The notes under the pieces: generated by a model
Told to the model about the DNA's origin: nothing
The model's database searches: none
Seen by the model: only the letters and a program-made list of their open reading frames with translations
Assembly: GCA_016584495.1 (NCBI GenBank)
Contig: WAID01000006.1
Span: 248,001 to 312,000, forward strand
Origin: Celoporthe dispersa
Taxonomy: Eukaryota > Ascomycota > Sordariomycetes > Diaporthales > Cryphonectriaceae
DNA length: 64,000 bases
Direction of reading: 5' to 3'
Translations under genes and position numbers: made by a program
Shown here: positions 13,126 through 23,630 of the stretch, piece after piece
Numbering within the stretch: position 1 is the first letter of the stretch
How the letters are laid out: every line of letters starts with the position of its first letter

Positions 13126-13565
13126 ATGCCTCGTGGAACTCTTGGCTATCTTGATCCGAGGCAGGGTCCACTCGCAGTCATTACGCTGGTACCTGGTGAC
13201 AGCCTGGTCAGCCTCATGCGAGACATTGAGCAGAAGCTCTTGTATGATCCACAAGGATTGCAGGAAAAGTGGCAGCAGCTAGGACCTCTGCACATGCTGA
13301 TCTTCTCAACTATAGAGCGAGGAATCGTTGGACATTAGAGGAGGATTTCATACTCTGGATCGCCAAAGAGGTCGAGAAATATGTGTATCGTGATACTCTT
13401 TCTGTGCGCCTTTCAACCCGCAGTCCCACTCAATGCACTGAACGTTTTTCAAGGCTTCGTGGTGTTCTGAGGCAGAGCAATCTCTGGGAAGAAGGGCCCT
13501 GGCGCAGACGGCTATGGGCAGATTTCGAGATACAAATTGTCCAAGAGGCTGTGGGGAGACCATAG
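13126..13565 (+). pseudogene. SANT/Myb-like protein remnant
   Basis: An ATG at 13126 opens 47 codons. Removing a 47-nt candidate intron (13269-13315; GTGGCA donor, TGCTGAT branch-like element, CTATAG acceptor) joins it in frame to a segment reading RNRWTLEEDFILW...RSPTQCTERFSRLR. That segment has the tryptophan, acidic turn and C-terminal QC..R spacing of a SANT/Myb repeat, and a second tryptophan-containing repeat may follow (GPWRRRLWADFE). The frame ends at TAG 13563. Read on in the same frame, the next two stops are TAG and TAG, then TGA, each explicable as C-to-T from CAG, CAG and CGA. I see no homologous full-length protein to compare with, so it may be a short gene, a mis-modelled gene or a remnant. 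Function, if any, would be DNA binding. Confidence 0.35.
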
Positions 13566-14359
13566 GGAAGACCCTAGGTTGTCCATGGATTTGCGCCGAA
13601 ATGATTAGGGTCTCAGGTTATCACGATGGAGGAAAACGTGACTTTGTCATTGAAGGCAACAGGAGAGGCCCAAGATATACAACCAACAAATCATAAAAAT
13701 TACTTCACTTGATGATCTGGTTTTCCCATGTAGATTCCAGGGACCTTTACTTACCCATGCCATTCCAATGCACTCGCTAGAAGGTCAAGACAATAATCAA
13801 AGGTCACAATACTTTTATGCTGGCTCTCAATTACTTTCAATATCCTCCGAGGGACAACTCATTCTACATATGATCCAAAAGGCTTCCAAGGAGTAGGTGG
13901 GATAGAGTGTGAGAAGTGGATAAGAATAAGGATCAAGTATGCTTCCGGGAAGTTTTGCCTGTGGCTTATGTTCCCAAACTCATGTTAAGTCGTATCTTGA
14001 GTTTTAACGACAGTAAACCTCACATTATGCTGGCGGGAGGTCACATTGGCATCACAGACTACTTCCCAGTAGGCAGATTGCGTGGTCACTGGAGAGCATG
14101 CGTAATCAGAAAAGATGTTCCACCTCCAGAATTTGCCTGGAATGTGGACTTGACTCAGTATATAAATATAAACTGCTGCTCAGTGTAAGTATGCATAAGT
14201 ATGCAGATGCCCTTTCAAATAGTAAGATGTATTATTTGCTCATGTCGATGGACAGACAGCTATTATTACACAGGGTGGCTAGAGAGCCCTACTCAGGTCG
14301 AAGGAATTCTCTGAGATCTAAATCCATGGGTTTGTGTGAGCTATCTATTGGTCATGTTT
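13566..14359. other. AT-richer stretch, no supported gene
   Basis: Short open frames at 13514-13696 and 13916-14188 (plus) have no recognisable family. The stretch may be decayed coding DNA continuing from the SANT-like remnant on its left. Confidence 0.4.
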
Positions 14360-14971
14360 CTAAATTAGATTGTCTTCCGTTGTCCAGCGGGCTACATCTC
14401 TCAGCGCAGACATGGGAAGGAGGACGAGCTCAACGGCCAGCCCGCTGCCGGTCAAGAAGTCACACTGCCCATGGGATAAGTCGTCTCCATCCGACATCTT
14501 CTGCTTCTCGAGCTTGTCCAACGTCCTCTCCAGGATATCCTGTGAGCTCGAGATGATCTCTCTAGACCTGTCCATCAAAGCCGTGATCCCACTCTCCGCA
14601 GTAGCAACGCTCCAGCTCATATCACTCAGGATGTCGTAGCCCACCAGCCTCATTGATTTGCCAGCGGAGAAGCTGTGAAAGTTCTTGGTCCAGGTCTCGC
14701 TGACCTCGATCATCAGAACTTCAACCGTAACAGTAACATCAACCTGCTCGTCCTTCTGGGCCGAGAAGCTTGAGCTGCTCACCATCAAGCTAGTATCCCC
14801 TCCGAGACGGTACCCCCAGACGAAGTAGTCCCTATACTTCTCTTTGAAGGCCTCGTATCCTCCGCCGTATTTGAGCATTACCATTGTCTCGTGGCTCAGC
14901 CTGGGATTGTGTTCCAGCTGCACTGTAGCACTACGGACACTGGCACGTATGGAGCTCTTGTCCGACTTCAT
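14360..14971 (-). CDS. unknown protein, possibly MACPF-like
   Basis: Single open frame of 203 aa starting at ATG 14971, with balanced amino-acid composition unlike the simple-sequence frames around it. The centre reads KYGGGYEAFKEKYRDYFVWG then YRLGGDTSLMVSSSS, followed by alternating Val/Thr (VDVTVTVEVLMIEV). A Tyr-rich segment, a Gly-Gly and then beta-sheet Ser/Thr/Val stretches resemble the core of membrane-attack-complex/perforin-type domains of fungi, but the canonical YGTH is not there and I rate that as a guess. The second half (about residues 115-175) is helical with a short coiled coil (DILERTLDKLEKQK). The N-terminus looks short for a MACPF domain, so an upstream exon may be missing. 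It is divergent from the lectin-like locus with about 60 bp between them. Confidence 0.45.
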   Translation of the reverse strand: MKSDKSSIRASVRSATVQLEHNPRLSHETMVMLKYGGGYEAFKEKYRDYFVWGYRLGGDTSLMVSSSSFSAQKDEQVDVTVTVEVLMIEVSETWTKNFHSFSAGKSMRLVGYDILSDMSWSVATAESGITALMDRSREIISSSQDILERTLDKLEKQKMSDGDDLSHGQCDFLTGSGLAVELVLLPMSALRDVARWTTEDNLI

Positions 14972-15032
14972 TTATCATGTCAGCAGAGAGAAGCCCTCCC
15001 TCCTTTTTTTTTTCTAAAAAAGATTTTTTTAG

Positions 15033-15918
15033 CAGGCGTCGGACTGACTCACATCATTGTTGTTCTCAAGGCCGAGGATGCCGTACGCGTCCTATCCGTC
15101 TGCATGTACAGCAACCGCGGGCGCAGGCTCCTCGGCCAGGTCATCAGGAACGAGGTCCTTGCTGGCGACCGAGTCCGAAAAGACGGCGTCGAGTACGAGC
15201 AGGTCAAGACGGTCTCTCTCGACTCGGCTTTCAGCTGCGGTACTTCCAAGGGCTTCTTTGGCCGTGTCTCGATGGACGAGACGGACGGAGGGATCCTGAG
15301 ACTGAGCCTCATCTGGGGCGACTCGAGCTCCAGGAAGCTGTCCACCACGGTGGGCGCGGCTGCTCCCGTGTACGACACCGACGCCATCGCCACGGATGCT
15401 GCCATCAGTGCCGCCAGGGAGGAGCGCGACCAGGCCAGGAAGGAGACCCAGCAGGCCAGGGACCAGGCGAAGAGAGACCTGGACACGGCCAGACAGGACT
15501 TTGAGCAGGAGAAGGCCAAGGCCGTCGAGAACGGATGGCAGATCAGGTTCAACAACGGCGTCTACTCTGGCCGCCAGTCCGTGCCTTCAGGGGCGATACG
15601 TTCCGCGCCAGCCCTAGCGACACGCACTTCCTTGTCTTTGAGAACGGAAACCGTTTCGTCTACCAGCCAGACGGCAACCTGATGGTCTACGCCGCCAACG
15701 GACACGTCCAGTGGGCCATGAACCGGTTTGGACCTGGCGCCGCCGACCTGATCTACCACGGTGGCAGTGACGGCAACCTGGTGGCCTAGAAGAGCGGGGG
15801 GCCGACTTGGGACACGTCTACCAAGGACTGTCGGAACGGCTTCCTCGTCTTCTCGAGCGAGGCCCCCTTCCTGGAGATCTTCAGGGAGGACGGCGTGAGG
15901 AGGTGCAGTCATCCCTGA
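15033..15918 (+). pseudogene. jacalin-like / coiled-coil / bulb-lectin protein, broken
   Basis: Reading begins after a strong polypyrimidine acceptor (AG at 15031-15032); no convincing first exon or ATG was found. The first segment (to about 15330) carries GFFGRVSMDETDGG..RLSLIWG, close to the GxxGRxG..ID.LG.IW pattern of jacalin-type beta-prism lectins. A coiled coil rich in ARxxxDQARKE heptads follows (15410-15520), then a bulb-type (B-lectin) region with the diagnostic QPDGNLMVY motif near 15665. Two defects are visible. The frame shifts by one base at the GGGG run 15590-15593 between the coiled coil and the B-lectin. A TAG at 15787 interrupts the next B-lectin strand (GNLVA), after which the same frame stays open and lectin-like to TGA 15916-15918. 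Family role would be carbohydrate binding. It is either a real pseudogene or partly a sequencing artefact; the TAG is the stronger sign of decay. Confidence 0.55.
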
Positions 15919-16539
15919 TTGGGTTATCTGTGAATCATGAGCGGCAGGGCTATTAGAGGGTGTGTGTCAGACATTTCATAGGTCTCTATGTTGTTTTGTT
16001 CTCAGTTCGATTCTCAGAATTATTTTCTATCATGGAAAACTCGCACCCATAGACTTCAATGTGTTGCTAAAAGCGTGCCGCATTCACCGTGTTTAACGTT
16101 ACCTGAATAAACATACGATGTGCATCTGGCCATAGAAATGCAGCTGTGTTAAGTACTCAAATAACTTGATTAATGTTTACTTGCTCACCAGCGTCGGCAG
16201 TAGTGAATCACCTCCTACAGTGATACGCAGATCTGGAAACCTTTTCACACACTCTCTCACTCTCGCACTTCTCCACAGACTTTTTCCCCCCTTCTTCTGT
16301 GTCATGTTCACACACGTATTCATGTATATACAAGCGTAAGTGTGTGTGTGTGTGTGTATCTATGCATACGTAGACTTATATCTACCCTCACAAAATGGTG
16401 TCCATCTTCTTGGCTTCCTTACACATCTCATTTACATCATCTACACGAAATACTTGACTTGTCTCCAGACAAGTGATTAACTCTCACGGTCCACCACCAT
16501 CGTCGCCAGTTGTCACCCTCCTCCAGATTAATACCAACC
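15919..16539. other. intergenic, promoter side of the 16.5-kb gene
   Basis: No gene seen. The stretch has a CT-rich segment at 16252-16295, a (GT)n tract near 16341-16356 and pyrimidine-rich DNA just before the ATG at 16540. Confidence 0.5.
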
Positions 16540-17669
16540 ATGCGCAGGTGGTCAGATCCAGCAACGGGGCTCGAGGACGAAGATGTCGATGACCCAGCCC
16601 GCCACTCCCTCGACCTCCTGGAAACATTCCTGGAAGAGAACCCAAACCATGGTGCTTGGCGAACAAAGCTATCCGAGCTGTCTACACAGTTTGGCCCCTC
16701 GGATACGAGTCCACCATATCGTCCACTATATAATCAATACCCAGCATATTACCGTTTTGCTATGAACCGGCAGACAAAACCGGCACCACAGGGAACCAAC
16801 GCTGGACCCTCTCAAGCCGTGGGTGTGGCAGGCCCTTCAGGACCCCACACTCGGGTGAGCGAGCAGGCCATGCACAATGTGCTTGGGCCCCGAGAAGAGG
16901 GCATCGGCCCCAGCCCTCGACCTCCGTGCTGGAGATCGCACCGCGGGCCGAGCAGGCGAGTGGCGATGACAGCACAAAGGACGCGGCAGGCGGCCAGGCA
17001 GCAACAACTCCCGAGCAGAGAAAGGAAGCAAGATCGAATATCGAGTATCTCATGGCTCTGAACCATCTGCCACCGGCCAAGAGAGACCTGCTCATGACGA
17101 TGAGGAAGGAGGGCAGGCCTGTCCGCGAGATATGCGTTGCGCTGGAGCTGAGAGAGCCCGAGGTGAGGATGAGACTGAACCTGATCGAGGGCAGGGGCAA
17201 GCCACACTATATCACGGCGGCTCACTTCACCGAGGCAGATGACAGGGCCATTATCGAGCTCTACTACAGCCAGGGGAAGGATCCTGTCCAGATAGCCCAT
17301 GACTTCAGCTTCCGCTCCGGGCGGTCCACGGACCCAAACGACACCATCTACCCAGACGAGGTCAAGAAGCGCATCGACAAATACCTGTCCTCCACACAGG
17401 CAGAAGATGACATGATCAGGGAGGCAGTCAGGAAGAACCTGGCCAGGGCCGAGGTGGACGATCTGCTGAAGCTCCCACACCCCAGGTTCAACCTGACCCT
17501 CTGCATGTTCGAGGAGCGCAGGCGCACCCTGAAGGAGCTGCTGGCCATCGCCCCTCGCAAGGGCGCCCCGCAGTACATCTACAAGCCCCGAAACAAGGAG
17601 CTGAAGTGTACATGGCGTCTATGGGGCCGTGCCATGGCAGGTCTGTCCGACAAGAAGCCCTCTGCTTAG
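16540..17669 (+). CDS. unknown protein, well-conserved-looking C-terminal half (apparent frameshift)
   Basis: I do not recognise the family. ATG 16540 opens a frame running to about 16911, and from there the frame one base back is open to TAG 17667. The lengths fit a single missing base in the CCCC run 16908-16911 (1130 nt plus one gives 376 aa). The N-terminal third is Pro/Gly/Gln-rich and probably disordered. The C-terminal two thirds are charged and helical (NIEYLMALNHLPPAKRD, then VREICVALELREPEVRMRL, then HFTEADDRAIIELYYSQGKD) and contain repeating helix-turn-helix-like units, which would fit a SANT/homeodomain-like or other nucleic-acid-binding fold. That is inference only. Codon usage is GC-rich like the neighbouring core genes, and there is no signal peptide or membrane segment. 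Confidence 0.65.
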
Positions 17670-18218
17670 TTTGTGTTCACGATCGTGATGGCAGTTTAAG
17701 CCATCGTCGAAGCCAGCGGAGCCTAGGACATGGATCAGCCGGAGAGCAAGTAAAGTGTAGGAGCAGCATAGGGCGTGAAATGCATGTTATTCTGCTCATT
17801 GCGTGTTGCGTTGATTCCTCACGTGGACTGGCTCGTAACGGCGTTTGGCGAAGGATGGTCGACCAGCTTTCTACATCATCAGCAGGCAGCGGTACTGGCA
17901 AGAGACATTTGATGTAGAACTCAAGGAAAAGCACAAGCAAGTCGGCAAATTACTCCCATTAGCCGAGGGAGATGTCCCATCTTTGTTTTCTTTTTTGGTC
18001 GTTGTTTTGTTTTTGCGACGTACTCGATCTGGCCTGATCGTCTTCTGGGGCTTGCCATAAACCATAGGTATATCATTTCAACCAAAAAAGGCTGGCAGAC
18101 CAACGCCTTCTCATCATGAGATTGTAAATTTTGTCTCCCCTGTCCGGTCCCTCTCCTTGTCCTAGTCCATAACATGCGTTCCACGTCGTCAAAGCGTGTA
18201 GCTTTTTTTGACACCCTC
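17670..18218. other. convergent 3' intergenic region
   Basis: Lies between two genes that converge, so it should hold both 3' UTRs. T-rich stretches occur at 17980-18020 and 18202-18210. No further gene seen. Confidence 0.55.
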
Positions 18219-19112
18219 TCAAGTAAGCTTCTGCTTGATGAAGAAGGACCGCAGGTGAGAGAGCTGCCACGCGCAGGTACCGCCGAGAACAACCAGCTGG
18301 ATGAGCATCCACCGGACCACGCGCGAGTTCGTAGCTTCAGACTGGTCGCGGAATTCGGCTTCTCGTTCCTGTTCTCAAGTCAGCCACCGACAGCCACACG
18401 ACTCCAGGCCCAAGCCTGGCACATAACAAGGGTGCTTATGAGGAGCAGTACCCTCTGAAAGACCTGGTCCCTGCGGATATCCTGCAGCCGCGAGTTCAGG
18501 TCCTTGATCCTCGACTGGATGTCCTGCAGCTTGTCCTTGTCGGAGCTCTCGATCACGCTGGTCTCGCCGATGGTCATGTCGAGGTTCAACTTGATGCCGC
18601 CGTTGGGGTTGGAGGTGCTCAGCCAGGCCGTCTTGCCGCTGTCGGACGAGGGGGTGAAGCAGATCTTGTGGTCGCCAGCCTCGGCTGCGGTGAAGGTGAA
18701 GCGGCCGCCGGAACCACCCTTCTGCGTTACTATGCGGTGGTTGTTGTCGAAGAGCTCTACCCGGGGGGGACACGCGCGCATTAACATGTTGTTCAGCCAG
18801 GGTGAGGGTGTCCTAGCTGGGGGTATTGACCAAAAGAGAGAGAGGGAGGGAGGGAGTGAGAGGACGCAAGACGGGTTGTCCGCGCGATCACCAACGTACA
18901 TCCACAGTAATAAAGATACTGATGCCATCATGCTTCCACCAGGCGTGCCTCTGGTCATCGTACTCCTCTGCCGAGTAGTGTCCAACCACCAGAGTGTCCT
19001 TGGGCAGCTCCTCGTAGAAACACTTCTGGGTAGTGCCGTCGAGAAAGAAGTAGAGGGCCTGGGTGACCTGAGCAAGGGAGCTCAAGGCCACTAGGGGGAA
19101 GAAGGCCCTCAT
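18219..19112 (-). CDS. p24-family (EMP24/GOLD) cargo receptor, alpha subfamily
   Basis: Three exons on the minus strand: 18900-19112, 18452-18754 and 18219-18368; 221 aa. Residues 1-18 form a signal peptide (MRAFFPLVALSSLAQ). The GOLD domain follows with its two cysteines in KCFYEELPKDTLVVGHY and HKICFTP, then a coiled coil (DIQSRIKDLNSRLQDIRRDQ), a membrane helix (WMLIQLVVLGGTCAWQL) and a short cytosolic tail with an FF pair and KQKLT, a KxKxx COPI-binding signal. The layout matches p24-alpha proteins (Erp1/5/6, TMED4/9), which load cargo such as GPI-anchored proteins into COPII/COPI vesicles. Exon 2 must begin after TAGAG, an unusual GAG acceptor; the family normally has an acidic residue here (VDE.FDN), so one base may be missing at the splice site. 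Divergent from swc4. Confidence 0.88.
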
Positions 19113-19824
19113 TGTCTGCCTCTGTCCCGTCGGGTTCGAGTTGAGAACTTGCACTTGGGCTAGGCCAAGCGGAGGATGGAGTCCAGGGCCCTTGGATGCG
19201 GAGCTCGCAGTCGATGGGTCTTTCGAGGACGGCGTGGTTGTGTGGTGTTAGTCAGTCTGTCGCGTCGTGCGAGGAGGACAAAAGAAGATGTGATGCTGTC
19301 CAGGCCTGCCTGCAGTTGGCTCGGCGGTGGTCGAGCGGCGAAGAGCCACGGTCTCCAAATGGCATGTGCAGGGGTTACAGGCCCCCCCCCCCAGCTCCCC
19401 AGCAGGTCCGGGTCCACTGTGGCACTCACTGGTGGCAGGTCCAAGCTCCCCCTGCACCTGCCCTGGAAGAGCAGAGAGGCCATGATCACGTAAGCAGCTG
19501 GTCTGTGCGAGCGAGCCTCCACTTTATTATTTTGCAGGACGCGGTTCGTGGTGGCAGGCGTGAAATTGAAACGGGCAGTCCGCCCGACTGCCAAACAACC
19601 CACCGGTACACCAGAGATCCATCAACTGCGGCCCTCGCAGACGGCTTTCCCATCTCGACCACTTCGCTCCATACAAGTCCTCGCACCAATGACTGGCTGA
19701 GTCGAAATTACACACCCACTGCCTCGAGGCTCGACACGCCCTCCCGTACAACACTTTTCTCCCCGGAGCCCAGCCCGGCGATCGATCCCAGCACTGGCAT
19801 CGACGTCAACAGAGCGGCCCCGCC
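19113..19824. promoter_or_regulatory. shared divergent promoter of the p24 gene and swc4
   Basis: The 712 bp separate the ATGs of two divergently transcribed genes, so both promoters and 5' UTRs must lie here. There is a C run at 19382-19392 and no recognisable coding potential. No TATA box could be assigned. Confidence 0.5.
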
Positions 19825-21865
19825 ATGACCTCCAACGATGTTCGCGATGTCCTCAACCTGCCTTCTGAAGGCCTGGGACCACGTCCTCTTAAGAAGCAGA
19901 AGACCGCCGCCCCCAGGCCAAACCTGAAAGGACTCGCACGAGAAGTCCAGAGCCTTGGAGGCGACACCCCGATCGCCATCGTACCTGAGGTCTCTCTCTA
20001 CAAGAAGCGCCGTCAGGTCAACCGCAAACCGGCCTCCAGGTGGGAACTGCGGGCCTTCCGGAACTCGGCGCGCGACGACAGCAGCCTGACGCTACGGCAC
20101 TGGAAGCGCAAGTCAGAGGCAGGGCCAGGGCCAGGGCTCGACCGAGCAGATGGGAGCACAACAGCGGCGGGCGAGGCTGCGGAGGGGGAGCAGCGGCTAC
20201 AGAGAGCGGGGAGCAGGACGACAAGCAGAAGGAGGGGCCCGGGCTTGAGGACTCGGCGTTTGCTAGGTTCAACGTCAAGGTCCAGGTGCCCGACTACAAC
20301 GACGAGCAGTACGACGCAAAGCTGCAGAGCGACGACTGGACCAAGGACGAGACCGACTACCTGTTCCAGCTGGTCAGGGACTTTGACCTGCGGTGGCCCC
20401 TCATATGGGATCGCTTCGAGTACTCGCCGAAACAGCCCGACGATATGGACATGGACGGGTCGAGCACGGCAGTCGTCCCCGCCCCGCGACAGCGGACCAT
20501 GGAGGACCTCAAGGCGCGGTACTACGAGGTGGCGGCCAAGATGATGGAGGTCCAGAAGCCCAAGCAGTACATGACGCAGTTCGAATGGGACATGCACACC
20601 ATGATGCTGAACTTCGACCCGGACAAGGAAGCCCAGCGCAAGAGGTTCGCGGTGAACACCATGTCGAGGACGGAAGCCGAGGCTAAGGAGGAGGAGTCGC
20701 TCCTCATCGAGGTCAAGCGCATCATGGCCCGCGCCGAGAGGTTCAACGAGGAGCGCAGGGAGCTGTACCAGAGGCTGGACCACCCCCACGCGGACCAGGA
20801 CATCAGTGCGTTCAGGGGCAGCGCCGGGCTGTCGCAGCTGCTCAATACGCTGCAGACCCAAAGCCAGGCCAGGAAGCGCAAGCCCCTCACCGGACCTGAG
20901 AACGCGAGCCCGGCCACTGGCGCGGGCGCGAATGCCCAGCCATCGAGCGCGGTGTCCGAGACGGCGCCGGGTCGGCGCGAGAGCATCGCGGCCCAGTCAG
21001 CCGGCCACCGCGACTCGATCGGCGCCGAGAAGCCCACGCCCGTGGGCAACAAGAAGGACAGCCACCCCCGGAGAGGCGCAAGCTCAGCGAGTACGAAGAG
21101 CAGATCTACGGCGTCTCGACGCACGAGCGGCTCAGCTCTGGACCGACGTTCCGGTACGAACGGGTTAACAAGCTGTTCTCCCACAAGAGCGGCCAGCAGC
21201 AGGCACGGATACAGCACGTTCTCAACGAGCTCAGTATCCCCGTGCGCCTCAACATGCCCACCGCGACGGTCGTGGCCGAGTACGAGAAGCTCGTGCTCGC
21301 GGTCACCAGCCTGGTAGACCTGAGGAAGCAGAAGGACAAGCTCGAGAACGAGATCAAGATCGAGGAGGCCAAGAAGGTAGAGCGGGCCAAGGCGAGAGCA
21401 GCCTTGGGCCTGGACGGCCAGGCCGACGAGCAGCCGCCGCCTGCCGACAACAAGAAGAAGAAGAAGGACGGCGAGGCCTCCACCTCTGAGAGTGCCGCAG
21501 CCGCTGCTGCCACGACGGCCGAGGGGGAGAAGCCGGCAGAGACGGACGGCGACGCGAACGCCAAAGGCAGTGACCCAACACCTGCTGCTGCTGCTGCTGC
21601 TGCTGCTGCCGCCGCGCCTGGGACGGAAGAAGCAGCGAAGGCGGCCAAGGTAGAAGAAGCGCCGACCACGAATGGCGATGGCGATGGCGCTGGCGACGGC
21701 GACGCGTCCGCTGCAGCCGCTGAGGCTGACGACCAGCCAACACCGCTCGTAAAGCAGGAGGATGGCGCCACCAGGCCAGGGAGCAGCGGTGGAGCTCGGA
21801 ACAAGCGAAGTGCTAGCGTGCTCAGCGCGACATCCGACAAGAGCACCAAGAGGCAGAAGAAGTGA
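19825..21865 (+). CDS. swc4: Swc4/DMAP1, SWR1 and NuA4 subunit (two apparent frameshifts)
   Basis: The N-terminus (SNDVRDVLNLP, then LKKQKT) is typical of fungal Swc4. The SANT domain follows (DDWTKDETDYLFQLVRDFDLRWPLIWDRF), then a long helical linker (EVKRIMARAERFNEERRELYQRL) and the DMAP1-type C-terminal segment (RKLSEYEEQIYGVSTHERL, then ARIQHVLNELSIPVRLNMPT, then VDLRKQKDKLENEI). The tail has Ala runs encoded by (GCT)n and a basic end. Swc4 links DNA or histones to the SWR1 H2A.Z-exchange and NuA4 acetyltransferase complexes. The reading frame breaks twice, at the GGGGG run 20184-20188 and the CCCCC run 21065-21069, and each break is cured by one extra base; 2041 nt plus two gives 680 aa. 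The gene is essential in yeast, so true inactivation is improbable. No intron is visible. Confidence 0.9.
21583..21609. repeat. (GCT)n codon repeat in swc4
   Basis: Trinucleotide repeat encoding an alanine run in the acidic/Ala-rich tail of Swc4; prone to length variation. Confidence 0.85.
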
Positions 21866-23579
21866 GGCGGTGGTGCTTCTTGCGCGGTCTGTCCTGTCGA
21901 GTGCATCATCCATGCCATGTTATTTTTAGGACGAGACTGATGATGAAGGACGTTGGTGTATTATTCTTGCGAGACGCAACGTATCATGACCAGTTCTATT
22001 CTTGGGCCATCGCCACCCTTCTGTCTCTGTCTACCTTGTGGCCAGGTCCTACGAGCGCAAAGTTGACTGGTGTCCTTCACCTGCCTTGCTCTGTGGGGCC
22101 GCGAGGAAGAGGGTGGGCCGTGATGCTATTCTCAGCTTTGTGATGTCGACAAATCCAACCCAACATGCAAGCCCTGTCGTAATGGCACGATTATGTCCTG
22201 GCCTGTAGGTCATTCGACAAGACTGTATGTACCTCAACATTGACACTGCGACACTTATCAGGTACCAGAAGGTATCGGCCTCAGCGGGCCTCGTACCGGT
22301 ACGAGAGACATGACTTCAAGATGCAGCAGCCTACTGGCCAAAGCTGGGCGCTGGGTCTAAACTGGGGAAAAGGGAGAGGGGGCAGGGGGGAGGGACACGA
22401 AACTGTCACAATGAATGGTCGTTTTCCTACAATCACCACTTGTTTCGAAATATGCATTGACAACTACCAAGGTGGGATGGGAGGGAGGCATATGATAGGT
22501 GGATAGTGGACGGACCTTGTGTGTCGTTGGGATAGACAAGTTACCTGTCCCGGCAGCCGCATCTCGTCACCTTGCGTAGCCGCTTCTTATTATAGCTGAC
22601 CGATCAGGGAGGGCTTGTAAAGGCCTATCCGTTTTGGAAACCGGCAGTGGTTGTCTCGTTTGGCTCTAGGTTGGGCCTGGAAGTGCGTGTGCGTGTGTCT
22701 GTGCTCTGCCTGTTTCCTCTGTCGAGGGCCCACCATACTCGTATATATAGAGTACTTACATAGAGCCAGGTCGGCATACTTACACACCAGTGAGGACAGG
22801 CGACTACAAACCCTGCCGGCTAGAGATCGGTGGGTAGCCGCTCGGAAGGGCTGTGCATAAGCGCCCTCGCGATGATGTGGTGAGGCCCTCGACAGGAGGG
22901 CGAGGCGACGACGAGGTTCTTAGTCAAGCAGTGTGCCGGATGATCGACGACACTTCTGGCAACCCTCCTCCTCCTCCTCCTCCTCCTCCTCAAACGGCTG
23001 CATAGAATTCTCCGTGTCACCTCTGCCCGCGTGACGCCCACAAGTATCCTGAGCTACACTCCCTCCGTACAATATTCAGACGTAACTGCATACCTACCGC
23101 TCACCGCAATGTCGACAGATGGGCTACCCACCCTGGTGGAAGCGCCTGTGACCCGACTGCCTGGGTCCTAGACCGCCGCGGACGCCGCCACCAACAGCAA
23201 GAGCAACAAACGCCATCCTCTCCCTCAGTCAGGGGCACAGGCCCCAGGTAAGGCAAAGCCAGGGACTTAGTACCCAAAACAACTAGGCATCCATGTGCGG
23301 GGGCGATGGGACGGTGCCATCCAGGAAGATCTTTTCTCTCATGAGTCCCCCTCCCCCTCCCTGGACCTGGACCTTGGCTGCCGGCTGTGCATGATGCACC
23401 TCGAGATCTCGTCTGTTGCGCGGGGCGGCAAGACAAAGACGATGGAGGAGGAGAAATAAGCGCCGGCGTGGGGCAACGAGAGGGGTGACATGGGGCCAAG
23501 CATCTTCCCGATTTCTTGTCATCCAATGATGACTGTGCAGATGGATGATGCCCAAGATGAGAGGACGTCATCGTGGAGG

Positions 23580-23583
<4 letters not shown>

Positions 23584-23628
<45 letters not shown>
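23584..23628. repeat. (GA)n microsatellite
   Basis: About 22 uninterrupted GA units in gene-free DNA. Confidence 0.92.

Positions 23629-23630
<2 letters not shown>

Noticed and set aside
13916..14188. 90-codon plus-strand frame
   Set aside because: Composition is acceptable but there is no family match, no clean start context and no splicing partner; left unannotated.
20522..21913. 463-codon open frame on the minus strand over swc4
   Set aside because: Antisense shadow of GC-rich coding DNA: Leu/Arg/Ser-rich, no domain, and the plus strand encodes clear Swc4 motifs.
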